This document shows positions 1 through 5,127 of a stretch of 5,127 nucleotides of DNA, in pieces. The translations under genes and the position numbers were made by a program. This stretch comes from Calditrichota bacterium (lineage in GTDB: Bacteria; Electryoneota; RPQS01), in assembly GCA_020057985.1 (NCBI GenBank), contig JAGVEU010000012.1, forward strand, positions 1 to 5,127. Reading direction: 5' to 3'. Numbering within the stretch: position 1 is the stretch's first letter; each line of letters begins with the position of its first letter. The notes under the pieces are model-generated. The model was not told the origin of the DNA. It ran no database searches and saw nothing but the letters and a program-made list of their open reading frames with translations.

Positions 1-1198
1 CACGACGGTCGAGCCACGACACACCGACATCACCGGTGGTCGGATGCACGGACAGCCATTGCCACCACTGCCAGCGTCCGGTGGCATCATTATCCACTCG
101 CGCAGCCGCCGACCAACTTGTCCCGCCATTGATTGAACGCGAATAGAAAATATCCGGATTTCCGTTGCGGGAATCAGCCCAAGCAACATAAAGATAACCA
201 CGCCGAGGCCCACTGGAAATGTCACACCCGATCACCGGATAGGCCGGAGTGCGAAATGTGCCGCAGGGATTCGTGGGGAAATTGTCGTTGAAACTGGAGA
301 CCGTAATGTCTGTGCCCCAGTTTACTCCGCCATTTGTGGACTTATCGAACTTGATATTACTGCTCGAGAAGTCAAACCAGCAGGCATAGACTTCTCCATT
401 CGGGCCGACTGTCGGACACGAGAACTGACAGTTGTTGGAGGTTGAAATCTGGATTGGTGTGGTAAAGGACGTGCCGCCATTCGTGGATCGCGAAAAGTAG
501 ATCGGCGCTGCGTATGTTGTCGTGAACTTTGTCCACGTGATATAATAGTTGTTCAGGAAAGGCGAGCCAGTGCTGTAGTCGCAAGCGGCATAGGGTTTGT
601 CTTCAAAGTCAGCCGCGCCGCCACCTGTATGAGTAACCACTCCGACCGGTGCAGCCCAGGTGGTACCGCTATCTATCGAAGTTTGTACGTAGATGCCATT
701 GTCTTCTGTGCTGCGATCAAAGGCAATATAGGCGGCGAACATCTTGCCGTTGTTATCTACTGCGGTAACCGGATCTCCGGCAGCCTCGAAAACGCCGGCG
801 GGGCCGCGAGTGACCAGTGCATCCGACCAACTTGTGCCGCCGTTGGTGGTGCGATAGAATCCGCCCGATGCATCTCCATTGCGGTAGTCATTAGAACCGC
901 TTAGGACATTGTTGGTATTGATCGGACTGGCCGCGCCGCACGTCTCATTTTGCCGATTGCCGATAGCATCCTGATTACAACGGGCATTCGCTCCCACATC
1001 GTCTAACTCATTAGACCAGCCACGTTCAGATTCAGGTTCGTAAAGCACCACACCGGAGACCGGCACACCGCTCCGCGCCTCAAGGGCTTGTCCACGAGCG
1101 CTCAGTTTGACATTGCGCAACGGCGCCTGAGCCGAGGCAACCACTGACAGTAGAAGACACAAGCCCATTACGTTAAACAACAAGTTCCGCAGCCTCAT
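1..1198 (-). CDS. Secreted Asp-box (BNR/sialidase-like) beta-propeller protein, N-terminal part
   Basis: This minus-strand frame is open from an ATG at 1198 to the window edge: 399 codons, with the C terminus missing. Residues 1-25 form a signal peptide (basic MRLRN, a hydrophobic core, then ASAQA before PLRN), so the product is exported. Five Asp-box-type motifs follow, at about residues 117-124, 174-181, 238-245, 287-294 and 355-362. The second, SIDSGTTW, is canonical; the others have N for D (for example STNGGTSF, SINGGTSW). Spacings of 49-68 residues fit blades of a beta-propeller. The order of motifs (QNET, GSNDY, a GDP segment, DKPY, AWADSR, WLDRR at the cut edge) resembles proteins annotated as exo-alpha-sialidases. 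No FRIP motif, expected near the start of a true sialidase domain, is visible, so sialidase activity is not supported and a binding or structural propeller is as likely. Eight cysteines of the predicted mature part are visible (74, 87, 206, 257, 261, 273, 312, 325). The start is chosen for the signal peptide and the GGGAG ribosome site. It lies 57 bp downstream of the 1256-2677 gene and is probably cotranscribed with it. Confidence 0.9.
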   Translation of the reverse strand, partial: MRLRNLLFNVMGLCLLLSVVASAQAPLRNVKLSARGQALEARSGVPVSGVVLYEPESERGWSNELDDVGANARCNQDAIGNRQNETCGAASPINTNNVLSGSNDYRNGDASGGFYRTTNGGTSWSDALVTRGPAGVFEAAGDPVTAVDNNGKMFAAYIAFDRSTEDNGIYVQTSIDSGTTWAAPVGVVTHTGGGAADFEDKPYAACDYSTGSPFLNNYYITWTKFTTTYAAPIYFSRSTNGGTSFTTPIQISTSNNCQFSCPTVGPNGEVYACWFDFSSSNIKFDKSTNGGVNWGTDITVSSFNDNFPTNPCGTFRTPAYPVIGCDISSGPRRGYLYVAWADSRNGNPDIFYSRSINGGTSWSAAARVDNDATGRWQWWQWLSVHPTTGDVGVSWLDRR

Positions 1199-1204
1199 TC
1201 ATCG

Positions 1205-1210
1205 TCTCCC
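1205..1210 (-). promoter_or_regulatory. Ribosome binding site of the Asp-box protein gene
   Basis: The minus strand reads GGGAGA with GGAG seven bases before the ATG at 1198. It supports that start over the in-frame ATG at codon 11, which would remove the basic part of the signal peptide. The 57-bp gap in which it sits shows no hairpin followed by a T tract on the minus strand, which favours read-through from the upstream gene. Confidence 0.7.
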
Positions 1211-1255
1211 GAAAATATTCACTTGGTCGAAATCATTTTTTTCACTTCTCACTTG

Positions 1256-2677
1256 CTACTCAAATTCCGCCACTACGCGGAAGAACTCACGGTTTGCGCT
1301 GGCCGGAAGTGCGCACACAGATGTGCCGTGAACTTCGGCCACAGGCTCGGAGGTTCCGTCAGGACTATTTGCAGAATAGACATAGTAACGCACGGCACCT
1401 GCAATCGCCGACCAGCGCAAATGAATCTCGTTGCTTGCAGGAATAAACCGGCAAGTTAGATGCTCCACGACCGGCAGTTGTGATCCGTATACTCGCACCA
1501 AGTGCGTTGCATCCACGGTCACGATCTCGTCGGCGTGCCCCGGTTGTTTGATGACATACGTAATGGTTCCCTCAATCGAGGTCGTGTTATCCAGAAACGC
1601 GCCCGTGCTCCCATCGAAAATCCCGAAACATCTCGTCTGGGAGTTGAACGCCAGAATACGCTCGTCCTCAATGCCTTCCATCCGCATTGTGTGCAGCGAG
1701 CCAGCGATTGCAGGGTTGTGCCAGAGCGTGTCGAAGGATGTCGCACTGATAGCGTATGCCCCTTCCGTAACCATGCGGTTTGTGTCGTTGGCATCGTGCT
1801 GAGGCAACTGGAATTGATTAGGACACCGCACGTCGCTTCGTAAACATGTTATATCTACTGGAATCACACCGCTTGTGACATCGCAGGCCGCCCGCCATGA
1901 ACGGGATGTTCCTTCGCTATGTCCATTATAGTGGTTACTATCCTCGAAACGGTAGTAACCAGAGATAGCAAAGAATGGCCGCGTGAAATCGGCAAAGGGT
2001 ACAACTCTGATCCCTTCTGCTACGTTCCTAAGCGAAAATTGACTTGTATCGAGATCGGCATAAAACACTGAACCAGTGGTTTCAGATATCCAATGATTGC
2101 CTTGACGATAGCCCTCACCTAAGCTGATTTGAGAACAGATAAGAGTTGTCGAGGTCGCTGGCATAGGTGGCCATACTTTCAAGTCTATGATTGTTCGATT
2201 GCTAGTCCAATAATTGTTTGCGCCGTAGGATATTGAAGATGATCCGCTTATGACAGAGAATCGTGTCAGTTGTTGGTTATGAAGATCAAACAAACAGAAA
2301 AAAGTGTAGCCGTTAAAGTCACTCGCATACCCGGCCCAGTCAATCATGTTGCTCTCAAGGAGCGCGCTCAGATGATCTCCCTGCGACGCGAGATGCAGTA
2401 GTTTCAGCCCGGCGTGATATGGGCCTTCGTTTCCATATGGAGTATAAATATCCAGCGGAACCGTATAGCTCTGCACTGAATCACCCAACCGCTCAACCCA
2501 GCGGATTGTATCACCCACCACATACGCCCAGCCAAAAGTCGAGTCATCGGCACAGTGCTGAATATCCCAAAGAGCGGTGTTTGGCAGTTGGATGGTCGCT
2601 CTGATTTCCAGAGGGACGATAGCTTGTGCCTCGACGAAGGCGCAGCACAAGACTATAATAACAGCAAAGCGTCTCAT
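1256..2677 (-). CDS. Secreted protein of unknown function with C-terminal FN3-like module
   Basis: A complete 473-residue protein that I do not recognise as a named family. Residues 1-19 (MRRF, a hydrophobic stretch VIIVLCCAFV, then EAQA before IVPLE) form a signal peptide cleavable by signal peptidase I. C11 and C12 lack a proper lipobox, so a lipoprotein is unlikely. Residues 20 to about 400 are rich in aromatic and beta-branched residues, with recurring short strands ending in Asp or Gly turns (for example ILAFNSQTRCFGIFDGSTGA, then EIVTVDATHLVRVYG). This suggests, but does not prove, a degenerate beta-propeller. Residues 401-473 look like an FN3-type domain (NEIHLRW, YYVYSANSPDG, EFFRVV) and match the pattern of the C-terminal module of the 3163-5127 protein. 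The chain ends right after it, with no type IX tail motif, LPXTG or membrane helix. The ATG is backed by AAGGAGA seven bases upstream. The next gene starts 57 bp downstream on the same strand. Localisation outside the cytoplasm is well supported; the role is not. Confidence 0.88.
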   Translation of the reverse strand: MRRFAVIIVLCCAFVEAQAIVPLEIRATIQLPNTALWDIQHCADDSTFGWAYVVGDTIRWVERLGDSVQSYTVPLDIYTPYGNEGPYHAGLKLLHLASQGDHLSALLESNMIDWAGYASDFNGYTFFCLFDLHNQQLTRFSVISGSSSISYGANNYWTSNRTIIDLKVWPPMPATSTTLICSQISLGEGYRQGNHWISETTGSVFYADLDTSQFSLRNVAEGIRVVPFADFTRPFFAISGYYRFEDSNHYNGHSEGTSRSWRAACDVTSGVIPVDITCLRSDVRCPNQFQLPQHDANDTNRMVTEGAYAISATSFDTLWHNPAIAGSLHTMRMEGIEDERILAFNSQTRCFGIFDGSTGAFLDNTTSIEGTITYVIKQPGHADEIVTVDATHLVRVYGSQLPVVEHLTCRFIPASNEIHLRWSAIAGAVRYYVYSANSPDGTSEPVAEVHGTSVCALPASANREFFRVVAEFE

Positions 2678-2683
2678 CTCTTC

Positions 2684-2690
2684 TCTCCTT
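2684..2690 (-). promoter_or_regulatory. Strong ribosome binding site of the FN3-tailed secreted protein gene
   Basis: The minus strand reads AAGGAGA, a near-complete Shine-Dalgarno core, with GGAG seven bases before the ATG at 2677. It fixes the start, and the signal peptide begins directly at this ATG. A strong Shine-Dalgarno is unusual for Bacteroidota and so bears on the taxonomy. Confidence 0.8.
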
Positions 2691-2714
2691 TCTCATCCGC
2701 ATCAGCCCCAACCG

Positions 2715-2743
2715 AGCGGTTTGTTGGATCGAAAAAGCGGTTT
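2715..2743. repeat. Short direct repeat AGCGGTTT, two copies 21 bp apart
   Basis: AGCGGTTT occurs at 2715-2722 and 2736-2743. The 21-bp centre-to-centre distance is about two helical turns, and the pair lies 38-66 bp upstream of the ATG at 2677. The spacing would suit a dimeric regulator, but an 8-bp repeat can occur by chance and no promoter is visible beside it. The first copy also lies inside an imperfect inverted repeat, CCAAC...GTTGG (2708-2727). Confidence 0.3.
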
Positions 2744-2745
2744 CA

Positions 2746-2783
2746 GATTCCGGCAGGGTTGCGGAAGCCTTAACCCTGCTCGG
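2746..2783. repeat. Intergenic hairpin repeat, copy 1
   Basis: This 38-bp element is identical to the one at 2940-2977. It contains an 8-bp perfect stem, GCAGGGTT (2753-2760) with AACCCTGC (2772-2779), around an 11-base loop. The stem extends by CCG (2750-2752) with CGG (2781-2783) across a single bulged T. The loop on the plus strand contains GCGGAAGC, which could form a small GNRA-type cap. It sits about 70 bp upstream of the ATG at 2677, so on the minus strand it would lie in the leader of that gene if transcription starts further upstream. Confidence 0.8.
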
Positions 2784-2791
2784 TGATTTGT

Positions 2792-2814
2792 TAGCGCATA
2801 TCCATGCGGCGCTA
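2792..2814. repeat. Inverted repeat TAGCGC / GCGCTA
   Basis: TAGCGC (2792-2797) and GCGCTA (2809-2814) pair around 11 bases. An alternative, tighter hairpin, CGCAT (2795-2799) with ATGCG (2804-2808) around ATCC, uses overlapping bases, so the two are mutually exclusive. It lies just beyond hairpin copy 1. Function unknown; the arms are short. Confidence 0.4.
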
Positions 2815-2857
2815 CGAAGACGGAAGAACTGAAGTCCAAGGTTATAAATCCGAAAGG

Positions 2858-2912
2858 GCGGGTCTCCGTTTGTTCATGCCGATGTTCTGCTAATCGTTAG
2901 ATTCAGACCCGC
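2858..2912. repeat. Inverted repeat GCGGGTCT / AGACCCGC
   Basis: An 8-bp perfect inverted repeat, GCGGGTCT (2858-2865) and AGACCCGC (2905-2912), separated by 39 bases. It extends by two G-C pairs (2856-2857 with 2914-2915) past one bulged A. It lies midway between hairpin copies 1 and 2, so the 2746-2977 segment as a whole could fold as a larger structure with this stem in the middle. No known RNA family is recognised. Confidence 0.45.
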
Positions 2913-2939
2913 ACCCTACTGATCTTGTAAAGGCGATTT

Positions 2940-2977
2940 GATTCCGGCAGGGTTGCGGAAGCCTTAACCCTGCTCGG
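2940..2977. repeat. Intergenic hairpin repeat, copy 2
   Basis: All 38 bases match copy 1, 194 bp away in the same orientation. The stem is GCAGGGTT (2947-2954) with AACCCTGC (2966-2973). Identity over the loop as well as the stem, with unrelated sequence on both sides, points to a recent duplication or a dispersed repeat rather than independent hairpins. On the minus strand the copy begins CCGAGCAGGGTTAAGGC, a block it shares in part with copy 3. Confidence 0.8.
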
Positions 2978-3002
2978 CGGTCGGAGAAAGCAAGTTTGGT
3001 TA

Positions 3003-3033
3003 TTTCAGGATAGGCTCTTAATCCTGCTCGGCG
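3003..3033. repeat. Intergenic hairpin repeat, diverged copy 3
   Basis: A third, diverged member: CAGGAT (3006-3011) pairs with ATCCTG (3021-3026) around a 9-base loop. Relative to copies 1 and 2, one stem base pair has changed from G-C to A-T on both arms, so pairing is kept. CTTAA before the right arm and CTGCTCGGCG at its end are shared with copy 2. It lies about 130-160 bases downstream of the stop at 3163. A role at the 3' end of that message is possible, but no T tract follows on the minus strand. Confidence 0.6.
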
Positions 3034-3069
3034 TACGTTGCGATCGCGGATTCCGGCTTTGTTTCAGAC

Positions 3070-3089
3070 CAGTACCGAGGACGGTGCTG
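3070..3089. repeat. Short hairpin 73 bp downstream of the Ig-repeat protein gene
   Basis: Bases 3070-3077 and 3082-3089 pair around an AGGA tetraloop; on the plus strand all eight pairs form, one as T-G. On the minus strand, the likely transcript sense, that position is an A-C mismatch and no T run follows. It is the first hairpin after the stop at 3163, so it is a weak candidate for a 3'-end or processing element. Confidence 0.3.
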
Positions 3090-3162
3090 CCTAGTAATGA
3101 CAGTACTCGCGAGCAACATCACAACTAACTTTCGATAAATACTAAAGTCTACTGACTTCGCC

Positions 3163-5127
3163 TTACGGAGAGGTTGAGGAATAGACCACATAGAATTTCT
3201 TGTCGTCCACAAACGCGCCCACATCCGTGAAAGAATTTGTAGCCGCACTGCCTTCGAAGGTTGTGAACGGCCCGCCCGGAGTTGTCGCGCTATAGATTCT
3301 GTAGTATGGCGCACCGGTGCTGTTCCAATCGAGGCGAATGTCGTTGCCGCTTCTTTGAATGACTACAGTTGGAGCCGAGAGTGTGAAACCGGAAACCCGA
3401 ATCATCCGATTGCCCGGACGCGCCGAGGAATCACCGCTGAGTTCACTGTACCATTGATTGTCACAGGGATCGAAGACATAGGAGCGACCCAAATGAGCGC
3501 TCGATGTGTCCTCAAGAAAAGCCTCATAGTTGCCGGAGTCCGGATTGGAAACAGCCACATAGAAGTCCGTCGCGAGTGACAGCGGATTGCCAAAGGCATC
3601 GCGGAAGATAACCGTTGCCCAGCTTGCCGGATCTGCGGGAACTCCGCCAATTACGTTGCCGATACTTCCGACGGTCTTGCTGTAGACAAGAGTGCCGGGG
3701 AGACCGCCGAGTCCATCGGCGAGGAAGATCTCCACAAGGATTGAAGTGTGAGTTGTGCTTGGGTTGATCGCGGAGATCCCGACCAGCCCTTCGCATAATG
3801 CATAGTCCGATGTTCCGTGATCAAATTTAGCCGCCCAGCGGAAACCGGGCTCCGCCGCCCAATGACTGGCTTCCGCTGCACCGTCATCATCGCCCTGCTC
3901 AGTTCCGCAAGTCTCACCCACTTCGAAGTTGTAGATCGCCGTGACTGTAGCTAATCCGCCGGCATCAATTGATCTCAGGAAATATTCATAAGAACCGGCT
4001 GTCAGAGGGCCGACAGTTGCCGAGAATTCATCAGGATTGCCGGTTGCCGACATAAGCAGTGAATCATAATTCACGGCGACAATCGTCTTGTAGAAGAAGC
4101 GTGTTACAAATCCACCGGCATCGTCCGTAACGAAAGCGGTTGCGGTAAAGGCTACTGGATTCTGATCATCAAGCGGATCATGGGCAATTAGGGGCGGCAA
4201 GTTTACGTTCATGATTGTGAAGTTGGCATTAGAAGTATCCATCACTGCAGTATGAGTGACTCCAGAAATTCTAACCCGTGCCGTGGAAGTTGCCGCAGCC
4301 GTCACTGTCCATGCGTAGGACCCGGTATTGCCTGTGCTGGCAATGATTGTTTCCCACGTCAGACTTGGATAACTGCGATTGAGTTCGATCTTCACGTTCT
4401 CGGTAAGATTCAATGAAGTCCACGTGATGTTGCTTGCGTTGCCGATCGTCCAATTCTCGCCGCCGTTGGGAACGGTCACTGTCACTGTGCGAGCGCCGAT
4501 GGTAAAGTTGGCATTGGATGTATCCATCACGGCGGTATGTGTGACACCGGATACTCTGACTCGCGCGGTGGCGGTTGCTGCACCTGTTACCGTCCACGCA
4601 TAGGAGCCGGTATTGGCTGTACTGGCAATAATTGTTTCCCACGTCACACTCGGATAGCTGCGATTGAGTTCGAGCTTCACGTTCTCGGTAAGATTCTGTG
4701 AAGTCCACGTGATGTTATTTGCATCGCCGATGATCCAGTTCTCGCCGCCGTTGGGCAAAGTAACGGTCACTGTGCGTGCGCCGATTGTGAAGTTGGCATT
4801 AGAAGTGTCACCCACAGTGGTCTGTACAGTTCCGGTGATACGTACACGGGCAGTTGACGTGGTTGCTCCGGTCACTGTCCACGGATAGGTCCCCGTGTTG
4901 GCCGTGCTGGCGATGATGGTCTCCCAGGTCACACTTGGATAGCTGCGATTGAGTTCTATCTTCACGTTCTCCGGTAAGTTGGCCGACGTCCACGTGATGT
5001 TATTGACATCGCTGATAAGCCAAGTCTCACCACCATCCGGCGCCGTGACCGTAAGGCTTGGTCCGGAGGAAATGATCGTGAAGTTGGCATTGGATACATC
5101 GCTGACTGCGGTATTGTTGGCTGCTCG
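3163..5127 (-). CDS. Large secreted modular protein with tandem Kre9/KNH-like Ig repeats, C-terminal part
   Basis: The frame is open from the window edge to the TAA at 3163: 654 residues, N terminus missing. A GTG at 4965 is not a credible start, because it encodes the V of a motif conserved in the repeats (ENVK) and the frame continues upstream with another domain. Layout in visible residues: 1-18, end of one repeat (SNANFTI); 25-115, 119-210 and 214-305, three repeats with PNGGENW-type, NNITWTS, ELNRSYP, TWETIIAS and AWTVTG motifs, matching Ser-Thr-rich/Kre9-type Ig-like domains; 307-404, an Ig-like domain (PPLIAHDP, VTDDAGG, MSATGNPDEFSA); about 407-581, a beta-rich, Gly- and Asp-rich region with GGLPGTLVYSKT, possibly a jelly-roll; 583-654, an FN3-like module (NDIRLDW, YRIYSATTPGG, FYVVYS). 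It has no catalytic motif, membrane helix, LPXTG or type IX tail. It is probably an extracellular adhesin-like or stalk protein, or the binding tail of an enzyme whose catalytic part lies upstream. The C-terminal module resembles that of the downstream 1256-2677 product. Confidence 0.9.
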   Translation of the reverse strand, partial: RAANNTAVSDVSNANFTIISSGPSLTVTAPDGGETWLISDVNNITWTSANLPENVKIELNRSYPSVTWETIIASTANTGTYPWTVTGATTSTARVRITGTVQTTVGDTSNANFTIGARTVTVTLPNGGENWIIGDANNITWTSQNLTENVKLELNRSYPSVTWETIIASTANTGSYAWTVTGAATATARVRVSGVTHTAVMDTSNANFTIGARTVTVTVPNGGENWTIGNASNITWTSLNLTENVKIELNRSYPSLTWETIIASTGNTGSYAWTVTAAATSTARVRISGVTHTAVMDTSNANFTIMNVNLPPLIAHDPLDDQNPVAFTATAFVTDDAGGFVTRFFYKTIVAVNYDSLLMSATGNPDEFSATVGPLTAGSYEYFLRSIDAGGLATVTAIYNFEVGETCGTEQGDDDGAAEASHWAAEPGFRWAAKFDHGTSDYALCEGLVGISAINPSTTHTSILVEIFLADGLGGLPGTLVYSKTVGSIGNVIGGVPADPASWATVIFRDAFGNPLSLATDFYVAVSNPDSGNYEAFLEDTSSAHLGRSYVFDPCDNQWYSELSGDSSARPGNRMIRVSGFTLSAPTVVIQRSGNDIRLDWNSTGAPYYRIYSATTPGGPFTTFEGSAATNSFTDVGAFVDDKKFYVVYSSTSP
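4213..5127 (-). repeat. In-frame 285-bp tandem repeat encoding Ig-like domains
   Basis: Three full units (4213-4497, 4498-4782, and 4783 to about 5073) and the end of a fourth (about 5074-5127). Landmarks recur at exactly 285 bp: the ctgcgattgagtt block starts near 4373, 4658 and 4943. The period is 95 codons, so copy number can change without a frameshift. The two units nearest the C terminus differ at about 11 of 92 residues. The third is more diverged and has two extra residues in its linker (ISSGPSLTV in place of IGARTVTV). The array continues past the window edge. Confidence 0.9.

Larger units (their letters stand above)
2678..3162. other. 485-bp intergenic region rich in inverted repeats
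   Basis: No supportable gene lies between the stop of the Ig-repeat protein (TAA at 3165-3163) and the ATG at 2677. The region holds three copies of a hairpin element (2746-2783, 2940-2977, about 3003-3033), further inverted repeats at 2792-2814, 2858-2912 and 3070-3089, and a short direct repeat at 2715-2743. I see no tRNA, known riboswitch or clear sigma-70 promoter. A weak minus-strand TATAAC at 2846-2841 has no matching -35 box. The region must contain the 3' end of the upstream gene's message and probably the promoter of the downstream gene. None of the hairpins is followed closely by a T run on the minus strand, so a classical intrinsic terminator is not evident. Confidence 0.75.

Noticed and set aside
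629..904. Plus-strand 91-residue frame
   Set aside because: It lies antisense inside the Asp-box protein gene, whose family motifs are clear in the minus-strand frame.
1431..1843. Plus-strand frames of 123 and 113 residues
   Set aside because: Both are antisense to the complete secreted-protein gene, overlap each other and show no domain or signal peptide.
2841..2846. Minus-strand TATAAC as a -10 box for the gene at 2677
   Set aside because: No -35-like hexamer occurs 16-18 bp upstream and the match is common by chance; the promoter remains unassigned.
2746..2977. CRISPR array or integron attC sites
   Set aside because: There are only two identical copies, 194 bp apart, with no regular spacers. 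The RYYYAAC/GTTRRRY core pair of attC sites is not arranged around the hairpins.
3003..3033. Rho-independent terminator of the Ig-repeat protein gene
   Set aside because: The stem is only six pairs and the minus strand continues AAATAACC without a T run, so a classical terminator cannot be claimed.
3040..3047. GCGATCGC palindrome (the HIP1 octamer) and CTCGCGAG at 3106-3113
   Set aside because: Single 8-bp palindromes; nothing else suggests a cyanobacterium, and one occurrence carries no weight.
3018..3314. 98-residue minus-strand reading frame reaching into the intergenic region
   Set aside because: It overlaps the FN3-like 3' end of the long gene in another frame, has an Arg-, Ser- and Gln-rich shadow-like composition, and has no ribosome site that I can see.
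4379..4888. Two plus-strand 74-residue frames, 285 bp apart, with similar sequences
   Set aside because: They are antisense shadows of the tandem repeat units; their similarity is fully explained by the 285-bp repeat.
3163..4965. GTG at 4965 as the start of the Ig-repeat protein
   Set aside because: The frame is open for another 54 codons to the window edge and encodes conserved repeat sequence there; this GTG is the Val of the ENVK motif present in every unit.

Overview
The window looks like part of a chromosome (or metagenome contig) from a Gram-negative or candidate-phylum bacterium that secretes large modular beta-sheet proteins. The protein style fits the FCB group and neighbouring candidate phyla such as Zixibacteria, Eisenbacteria or KSB1: Kre9/KNH-like Ig repeats with a PNGGENW motif, Ig-like domains with an 'MSATGNPDEFSA' signature, C-terminal FN3-like modules, and Asp-box propellers of the 'exo-alpha-sialidase' annotation class. 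Two genes have good Shine-Dalgarno sequences (GGAG, 7 nt from ATG), which argues against a typical Bacteroidota member. The assignment is an inference from protein style; there is no marker gene here.

All real genes lie on the minus strand, so transcription runs from high to low coordinates. (1) 5127-3163 is the C-terminal 654 residues of a large surface or secreted protein, open at the window edge. It has three complete tandem 95-residue Ig-like repeats and the end of a fourth, then an Ig-like domain, a beta-rich (jelly-roll-like) region and a C-terminal FN3-like module. (2) 3162-2678 is a 485-bp non-coding gap. It holds a small family of hairpin repeats: two identical 38-bp copies and one diverged copy whose stem differs by paired changes, plus other inverted repeats. 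(3) 2677-1256 is a complete 473-residue secreted protein of unknown function with a signal peptide and an FN3-like C terminus. (4) After 57 bp, 1198-1 is the N-terminal 399 residues of a secreted Asp-box (BNR) beta-propeller protein, cut by the window edge.

Genes (3) and (4) are close enough to be one transcript. The gene (1)/(3) gap is large enough for separate transcription, though I found no convincing promoter. All three products appear to be exported; none shows a recognisable catalytic site, membrane anchor or type IX secretion tail. I found no RNA gene, CRISPR array, transposase, integrase, toxin-antitoxin or defence gene. The most unusual item is the intergenic hairpin-repeat family. 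I do not see convincing evidence of an undescribed multi-gene system.
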